NCBI GenBank assembly: GCA_964392965.1
Contig: CAYMSA010000058.1
Span: 1-11,065 of the forward strand
Direction of reading: 5' to 3'
DNA: 11,065 nucleotides
Origin: CAYMSA01 sp964392965
Lineage (GTDB): Bacteria > Actinomycetota > Coriobacteriia > Anaerosomatales > Anaerosomataceae
The notes under the pieces are model-generated. The model was not told the DNA's origin. It did no database searches and saw only the letters and a list, made by a program, of their open reading frames with translations. This document shows positions 6,813-11,065 of the stretch, piece by piece. How positions within the stretch are numbered: the stretch's first letter is position 1; each line of letters begins with the position of its first letter. A program made the position numbers and the translations under genes.

Positions 6813-8173
6813 GCAACCACGTGCCCGTGACCGGCCCGGACGCCGGTGCTCCGGTGACCGCTGGAACCGCATCACCCGCGTCGACCGTGCTCTCGGTGAG
6901 CGAGAGCCTCTGTCCCGTCTGCCTCGATGTGATCCCGGCGCGCACCGTCGAGCGCGAGGGTGCCGTCTTCCTCGAGAAGGCCTGCCCCGAGCACGGTGAG
7001 TTCGAGAGCTACCTGTGTCCGGATGTCGATTACTATCGCTGGATACTCGACTTCGCCGTGCCGACTGCGGCGCCTGGCGTGACGGAGGCGCCGCTTGGGC
7101 CGTGTCCGGGAGGCTGCGGTCTGTGCACATCGCATCTCCGCCGCTCGACGCTCGTTGAGATCGAGGTCACTCAGCGCTGTAACCTGCGCTGCCCGGTCTG
7201 CTTCGTCTCGGCCGGCATCGCTCCGCCCGATCCGAGCATGGAGACGCTCCGCTCGATGTTCATCGCCGCGCGTGACAAGGCGGGTGCCGAGACGAGCATC
7301 CAGCTCACCGGCGGGGAGCCGACGGTTCGCGAGGAGCTTCCGGAGATCATCGCGATGGGCCGGGAGATCGGCTTCGGCGCCATAGAGATCAACACGAACG
7401 GACTGCGCATCGCGAACGAGCCCGGCTACGTGGAACGCTTGCGGGACGCAGGGGCGAGCGGGGTCTACATGCAGTTCGACGGCCTCGACGACGAGGTGTA
7501 CCGCATCGTGCGCGGCGCGCCGCTCGTCGCCACGAAGATGGCGGCCATCGAGCGGTGTCGCGAGGCGGGCGTCCAGGTCGTGCTGGCCATGGCGGTCATC
7601 CTCGGCGTGAACGACGACCAGGTAGGCGCCGTGCTCGACTTCGCACTCGCCAACACGGACGTCGTCGCCGGCGTGGCGCTCCAGCCCGCTTTCACCTCGG
7701 GACGCTTCGAGCCTGCCGAGGTATCGCCGATCAACCTGAGCGACGTCGCGTTCCTGCTCGAGGAGCAGAGCCACGGTATCGTGGGCGCGTACGACTTCTG
7801 GCCGCTCTCGACTTCACACCCGACCTGCTCTTCGGGCACGCTGCTCGTCCCCGAGGGCGACACATACGTGCCGGTGACGCGCTTCATGACGCCCGAGGAG
7901 TATCTCGCGGGCTACAACCCGGCGAGTCCGCAGGGCTCCGTCTTCTTCGACCTGCTTGCGAGCCGCGGGATCTCCGCCGAAGGAGCGCTCTCCGTCGTGA
8001 TCATGAACTACATGGACGTGACGAACTTCGAACTCGACCGTATCAGGGAGTGTTCCATGACCGTCGTCATGGAGGATGGACGGCTCGTGCCGTTCTGTGC
8101 GTATCAACTGACCGACTGTTCCGGCCGTCGTCTCCACCCCACATGGGGGCGCGGCGTTAAGGAGTCACGATGA
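6809..8173 (+). CDS. Radical SAM enzyme, COG1964 / tetraether-synthase-like layout
   Basis: This 454-residue protein is predicted to cleave S-adenosylmethionine and start radical chemistry. The radical SAM motif is C124/C128/C131 (CNLRCPVC), followed by TGGEP at 167-171, INTNG at 194-198 and QFDG at 222-225. Ahead of it is a metal-binding region: C35/C38 (CPVC), C59 with H62 (CPEHG) and C70, then C99/C103/C106 (CPGGCGLCTSH). This order is that of the archaeal MJ0619/Tes group and other COG1964 proteins. C-terminal Cys at 340 (HPTC), 415, 430 and 437 could hold auxiliary clusters. The protein is shorter than Tes (around 500 residues or more), and its first 30 residues are Ala/Pro/Thr-rich and low in complexity. 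The start at 6809 forms ATGA with the DUF2064 gene; the longer reading from 6722 lies inside that gene. The reaction is unknown: lipid, peptide or cofactor chemistry are all possible. Confidence 0.88.
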   Translation: MSNHVPVTGPDAGAPVTAGTASPASTVLSVSESLCPVCLDVIPARTVEREGAVFLEKACPEHGEFESYLCPDVDYYRWILDFAVPTAAPGVTEAPLGPCPGGCGLCTSHLRRSTLVEIEVTQRCNLRCPVCFVSAGIAPPDPSMETLRSMFIAARDKAGAETSIQLTGGEPTVREELPEIIAMGREIGFGAIEINTNGLRIANEPGYVERLRDAGASGVYMQFDGLDDEVYRIVRGAPLVATKMAAIERCREAGVQVVLAMAVILGVNDDQVGAVLDFALANTDVVAGVALQPAFTSGRFEPAEVSPINLSDVAFLLEEQSHGIVGAYDFWPLSTSHPTCSSGTLLVPEGDTYVPVTRFMTPEEYLAGYNPASPQGSVFFDLLASRGISAEGALSVVIMNYMDVTNFELDRIRECSMTVVMEDGRLVPFCAYQLTDCSGRRLHPTWGRGVKESR

Positions 8174-9150
8174 CTGCTGTTATCGAGCTTGATGCACACA
8201 GGTGCACGGGCTGCGGGTTGTGTGAGGCGTTCTGTCCGACCGCTGTCTTCGAGATGCAGGAGCACGACGGTGCCCTCATTCCCGTCGCGGTCCGTCCTGA
8301 GGACTGCTGGGGCTGCGAGACCTGCGTGGGCAACTGCCCTGTCGACGCACTGAGCGTGACCGTGTTGACCGAGGAAGCGTGCGCGGAGCCGGTCTCAACC
8401 GAGCCCCCCAGGGTGGCCACCGCCGAGCAGCGCGCCGAGTACGCCGCCTGGGCTGAGACCCTGCAGCGCATCCTCCGGCTTCGCTGGAACCCGGTCGCCA
8501 TCAGTCTGGTGCCGGCTGGATCGCCACTGCCTGATCTGCCCCGGCCGCGTGAACGCATGCGCTTCTGCCAGTCACTCATGGGGGCGCGGCGTGGCGGTAC
8601 GTTCCTCATGCCGCCGCAGTGTCACTCCTGCCCGGACGGTACCCATATCCTGGGCCTGACGGAGATTCCGCCGCGTCTGGCCAGCGGTGAGCTCTACATT
8701 CTCTTCAAGAAACTCGCCAACATCGAAGCAGCGCGCCAGATGGTGGCCGAGCGCCCCGCGCTTCCTGAGCGTTCGGTGGCGGCGACGCTCGTGACGCCGC
8801 TCGCCGAGGCGACCTATCCCGTCGACGTGATCGCGCTCATCGCCGAGCCGGAGCAGCTGATGTGGATGTGCATGTCGGCCTCGTTCTTCACGGGCTCACG
8901 CTTCGACTTCCATGTGAGCGGCTACAACGCGCAGTGTGTCGAGACGACGCTCTATCCGTACACGACGGGCGAGCTGAACATCTCGCTCGGCTGCTATGGG
9001 TGTCGTGCGAGCTCAGACGTGGGCGACAACCTGATGTTCATGGGCGTTCCCGTCGCGCGGATGCCGCAGGTCATCGAAGGACTGCAGAGGCTGTCCGAGA
9101 AGGCACTCCCGGACTCCCGCAACAAGATCTACGTCCCGCCGTTGCTCTAG
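8170..9150 (+). CDS. Ferredoxin-DUF169 fusion protein
   Basis: This 326-residue protein has two parts. Residues 1-65 form a 2x[4Fe-4S] ferredoxin (C12/C15/C18/C22 and C46/C49/C52/C56, each ending in CP). Residues 90-320 match DUF169 (COG2043), recognisable from WNPVAISLVP, MRFCQSLMGARRGG, CHSCPDG at 151-157 and GCYGCRASSD near 274-283. DUF169 has no established biochemical role. Its conserved Cys (133, 151, 154, 275, 278) suggest a metal or cluster site that the fused ferredoxin could feed. It could serve as electron donor or repair partner for the upstream radical SAM enzyme, with which it overlaps by ATGA. AAGGAG at 8159-8164 is its ribosome binding site. Family assignment is good; the role is inference from context. 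Confidence 0.85.
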   Translation: MTAVIELDAHRCTGCGLCEAFCPTAVFEMQEHDGALIPVAVRPEDCWGCETCVGNCPVDALSVTVLTEEACAEPVSTEPPRVATAEQRAEYAAWAETLQRILRLRWNPVAISLVPAGSPLPDLPRPRERMRFCQSLMGARRGGTFLMPPQCHSCPDGTHILGLTEIPPRLASGELYILFKKLANIEAARQMVAERPALPERSVAATLVTPLAEATYPVDVIALIAEPEQLMWMCMSASFFTGSRFDFHVSGYNAQCVETTLYPYTTGELNISLGCYGCRASSDVGDNLMFMGVPVARMPQVIEGLQRLSEKALPDSRNKIYVPPLL

Positions 9151-9224
9151 GGCGCTTCTATGAATCGCATACGCTTGGAACCGCGCTGATCACGCGTTCT
9201 GCTGTCTGGAAGGGGCCGGTCGTC
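9151..9224 (+). other. Intergenic gap inside the operon
   Basis: This 74-base stretch is the only sizeable gap between the rightward genes. I see no convincing promoter pair, hairpin or attachment site. A short frame, ATG at 9160 to TGA at 9189, encodes only nine residues and looks accidental. Readthrough from the operon is the simplest view, but a weak promoter for the next gene cannot be excluded. Confidence 0.4.
9208..9215 (+). promoter_or_regulatory. Ribosome binding site deciding the start of the flavin reductase-GNAT gene
   Basis: The purine run GGAAGGGG ends nine bases before the ATG at 9225. It supports this start over the long open frame that reaches back to 8862 through the DUF169 gene. 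Confidence 0.5.
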
Positions 9225-10253
9225 ATGCCGACGAACCACGCCGAGGTTTCCTACGAGGCCGTCGAGGGGCGGGGCATCGCCGCGCTCCTGCACCCCCGTC
9301 CGGTGTACCTCGTGACGAGCAGAGGCGAGGACGGTTCAGACAATGCGGCGAGCGTCGCCTGGGTGACGCCGCTTTCCCACCGGCCGCCGCTCGTGGGCCT
9401 GAGCGTACGGCCGTCGAGTCACACGCACGCCCTCATCGGGCAGACGGGGCACTTCGTCGTGAACATCGTCGACACGTCGATGGTCGATGCGGTGAGGGCC
9501 TGTGGTAACGCGAGCGGCTCGACGACCGACAAGATCGCCGACGCGGGGCTCCGGCTTCTGCCCGCCGAGAAGATCGACTGCGGCCGCATCCAGGAGGCGC
9601 TCGGCTGGCTCGAATGCTGCGTCGAGACCCGTATCGATGCGGGCGACCACGTGCTCTTCATCGCCGCTGTGGTCGCGGCGTCCGGCGCCGAGGGGTTCAC
9701 GGACGGCTGGGACCCTTCGACCCAGCGCGTGCTCCAGTGCGCCGCCCATGACCGCTTCGGCGCGTACATCGATGACGGCGCAGCGACGACACCCAGTGAA
9801 GTCCTCGGCGTGATCAGAATCGCGCGTGAGGCGGACCGCGCGGCACTCGACCGCCTCTTCGCCGGCGAGGACATGGGCGGCGACTACGACACACTCGAGG
9901 TCATCGTCTACGAGGTGGACGGAGCCATCGCGGGCGCGCTCCGCGTCGAGCTTGGAGATGACGCCGCCTGGATACGACCGGTCGTCGTGGAGGAGGCGTA
10001 CCAGATGCAGGGCATCGGCGCGATTCTCGTACGCACGGCCCTCGCGCGGCACGGCAGCCTCAGCGCGGTGGCGCGTGGCGTGGCCGTGCCCTTCTACGAA
10101 CGGATGGGCTTCGAGCCGATGTCGTGGGAGCACGTGCCGTGGACCATGCAGGCGGAGTGCGGAACGTGTATGGATCGTGACGAGTGTCTGCCCCTACCGA
10201 TGCGCCGGGGTGTCCCGGCTGCGGCGTCGGCTGCGGAGCACGGCGAGACGTAG
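9225..10253 (+). CDS. Flavin reductase-like domain fused to GNAT acetyltransferase, Cys-rich tail
   Basis: This is a 342-residue two-domain protein. Residues 10-185 fit the FMN-binding flavin reductase-like (flavoredoxin) fold: HPRPVYLVTS at 23-32, DNAASVAWVTPLS at 39-51, then GLSVRP and HFVVNIV. Residues 195-308 fit GNAT: the acetyl-CoA loop is QMQGIGAIL at 260-268, with PFYERMGFEP at 289-298. The tail carries C312/C315/C321 (CGTCMDRDEC), a possible metal site, followed by a Pro-rich end. The flavin domain could receive electrons from the ferredoxin genes upstream, and the GNAT part could acetylate an amine of a product or protein. The start at 9225 is chosen because the longer frame overlaps the DUF169 gene and reads as Arg-rich, non-family sequence. 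The 74-base gap makes it less tightly tied to the operon than the other genes. Confidence 0.85.
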   Translation: MPTNHAEVSYEAVEGRGIAALLHPRPVYLVTSRGEDGSDNAASVAWVTPLSHRPPLVGLSVRPSSHTHALIGQTGHFVVNIVDTSMVDAVRACGNASGSTTDKIADAGLRLLPAEKIDCGRIQEALGWLECCVETRIDAGDHVLFIAAVVAASGAEGFTDGWDPSTQRVLQCAAHDRFGAYIDDGAATTPSEVLGVIRIAREADRAALDRLFAGEDMGGDYDTLEVIVYEVDGAIAGALRVELGDDAAWIRPVVVEEAYQMQGIGAILVRTALARHGSLSAVARGVAVPFYERMGFEPMSWEHVPWTMQAECGTCMDRDECLPLPMRRGVPAAASAAEHGET

Positions 10254-10273
10254 ACCGACCGAGGTGTGAGCCC

Positions 10274-10304
10274 GAAGTGCGGGACCCGAGGGGCCCCGCA
10301 CTTC
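10274..10304. terminator. Hairpin between convergent genes, probable two-way terminator
   Basis: Arms GAAGTGCGGG (10274-10283) and CCCGCACTTC (10295-10304) pair perfectly over 10 bp. After one mismatch, CCC/GGG adds three more pairs around a GAG loop. It begins 20 bases after the flavin reductase-GNAT stop and ends directly against the stop of the minus-strand gene. No clear T run follows on either strand, so intrinsic termination may be weak or factor-assisted; it could also protect RNA 3' ends. Confidence 0.7.
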
Positions 10305-11065
10305 TCAGTTGCGCAGACTTCCGAGCGGCGCGGGCATCCGTCCGCCCCGGCGGACGAGGATCTCGCTGCTCCATTCGGAGACGCTCATGACCGGCGCTGC
10401 GCCGAGCAGTCCTCCCCAGCTCACGTGGTCACCCGCACTGCGGCCCACGGCCGGGATGATGCGAACTGCGGTGGTCTTGCTGTTGATGACACCGATGGCG
10501 CACTCGTCGCCGATGATGCCCGCGATCGTGGCCATCGGTGTGTCGCCTGGCACGGCGATCATGTCGAGACCCACCGAGCACACGGCTGTCATGGCCTCGA
10601 GTTTCTCGATGCAGAGCGCCCCACATTCGACAGCCCGGACCATACCGGCGTCCTCTGACACGGGGATGAACGCACCGGAGAGACCGCCGACGCTCGAGCT
10701 GCCCATGGCGCCGCCCTTCTTCACGGCGTCGTTGAGCAGCGCGAGCGCCATCGTCGTGCCCGGAGCACCGCATCGTTCGATGCCCATTGCCTCAAGGATC
10801 TCCGCGACGCTGTCGCCCTCGGCAGGGGTAGGGGCGAGCGAGAGGTCGACGATACCCATCGACACGCCGAGTCGGCGGGCGGCCTCACGGGCGACGAGCT
10901 CGCCTGCGCGCGTGATCTTGAACGACGTGGCCTTGATGGCCTCGGCCACCGCAGTCAGATCCGCCTCCCGGGGGAGCGCCGAGATGACCGCGCTCACGAC
11001 GCCGGGTCCAGAGATGCCCACGTTGATGACCGCGTCGGCCTCGCCCGCGCCGTGCATCGCGCCTG
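10305..11065 (-). CDS. DUF711 / PFL-family (UPF0210, COG2848) protein, C-terminal part
   Basis: This minus-strand gene has its stop at 10305-10307, and its frame stays open to the right edge, so the 5' part is missing. About 252 residues are present of a family whose members are about 450 long. The Met encoded at 11055-11057 is internal: the sequence around it (GAMHGAGEADAVINVGISGP) is a conserved mid-protein block. Other family marks are GAPGTTMALALLNDAVKKGG, SSVGGLSGAFIPVSED, WGGLLGAAPVM and the end RRGGRMPAPLGSLRN. The fold is related to pyruvate formate-lyase, but no enzymatic role is established. An ACT-domain gene is often its upstream neighbour and would lie beyond this window. It is convergent with the redox operon and probably unrelated to it. 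Confidence 0.93.
   Translation of the reverse strand, partial: GAMHGAGEADAVINVGISGPGVVSAVISALPREADLTAVAEAIKATSFKITRAGELVAREAARRLGVSMGIVDLSLAPTPAEGDSVAEILEAMGIERCGAPGTTMALALLNDAVKKGGAMGSSSVGGLSGAFIPVSEDAGMVRAVECGALCIEKLEAMTAVCSVGLDMIAVPGDTPMATIAGIIGDECAIGVINSKTTAVRIIPAVGRSAGDHVSWGGLLGAAPVMSVSEWSSEILVRRGGRMPAPLGSLRN

Noticed and set aside
5898..7130. A long minus-strand open frame of about 410 residues.
   Set aside because: It runs opposite two well-recognised genes, is extremely Arg-rich and has no recognisable domain; long antisense frames are common at high GC.
6872..7774. A minus-strand open frame of 300 residues opposite the radical SAM gene.
   Set aside because: Its content mirrors the codon pattern of the sense gene, and no ribosome binding site or domain is visible.
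6809..8173. Naming the radical SAM protein tetraether synthase.
   Set aside because: The N-terminal metal-binding order matches, but the protein is clearly shorter and COG1964 contains several uncharacterised groups; sequence alone does not fix the reaction.
5949..8173. An arsenosugar biosynthesis cluster, suggested by DUF2064 beside a radical SAM gene.
   Set aside because: The radical SAM protein has the COG1964 layout and not that of ArsS, and no ArsM-type methyltransferase or arsenic gene is in the window.
9160..9189. A nine-codon leader-peptide-like frame in the intergenic gap.
   Set aside because: It has no ribosome binding site, no run of a regulatory amino acid and no attenuator hairpin after it.
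8862..9224. A 5' extension of the flavin reductase-GNAT protein from 8862.
   Set aside because: It overlaps the conserved DUF169 C-terminus in another frame and reads as Arg-rich sequence typical of a shadow frame in GC-rich DNA.

Overview
The window is a GC-rich, gene-dense stretch from an anaerobic bacterium. It is almost filled by one rightward operon of nine genes (bases 1 to about 10253), followed by a convergent, unrelated housekeeping-type gene that runs off the right edge. Three things suggest a strict anaerobe with high-GC Actinobacteria-like codon use, for example a Coriobacteriia-type lineage: the density of iron-sulfur proteins, the DUF169 and DUF711/PFL families, and an NrfD-type membrane subunit. 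The taxonomic guess is weak and rests on general character only. No rRNA, tRNA, CRISPR array, insertion sequence or phage gene was seen.

Layout. (A) 1-1421: the 3' part of a DmsB/NrfC-type multi-[4Fe-4S] electron-transfer subunit and a complete NrfD/PsrC-type eight-helix membrane subunit, together a quinone-reactive membrane module. (B) 1447-3731: two tandem paralogues, each with two N-terminal [4Fe-4S] motifs and two C-terminal CCG motifs, the layout of HdrD/GlpC-type proteins. (C) 3728-5956: a 742-residue molybdenum/tungsten bis-pterin oxidoreductase without a Tat signal. Its cofactor-ligand spacing resembles the acetylene-hydratase branch of the DMSO reductase superfamily, but it lacks the Asp that acetylene hydratase needs. 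(D) 5949-9150: a GT-A fold DUF2064 protein (CofC/arsenosugar-glycosyltransferase-like), a radical SAM enzyme with the COG1964/tetraether-synthase-like layout, and a ferredoxin-DUF169 fusion. (E) 9225-10253: a flavin reductase-like domain fused to a GNAT acetyltransferase with a Cys-rich tail, set off by a 74-base gap. (F) A hairpin at 10274-10304 separates the operon from a DUF711/PFL-family gene on the minus strand.

How it may work together (inference). Genes A to C look like one redox complex. The molybdo/tungsto-enzyme would exchange electrons through the tandem CCG proteins and the FeS subunit with the NrfD membrane subunit and the quinone pool, probably facing the cytoplasm because no export signal is visible on the catalytic subunit. 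Genes D are joined to C by overlapping stop and start codons, so the DUF2064 protein, radical SAM enzyme and DUF169 ferredoxin are probably made in fixed ratio with it. They could make or modify a substrate, lipid or cofactor used by the complex. I know of no described system with exactly this gene set; that statement is from memory, not from a search. The substrate cannot be read from the sequence.
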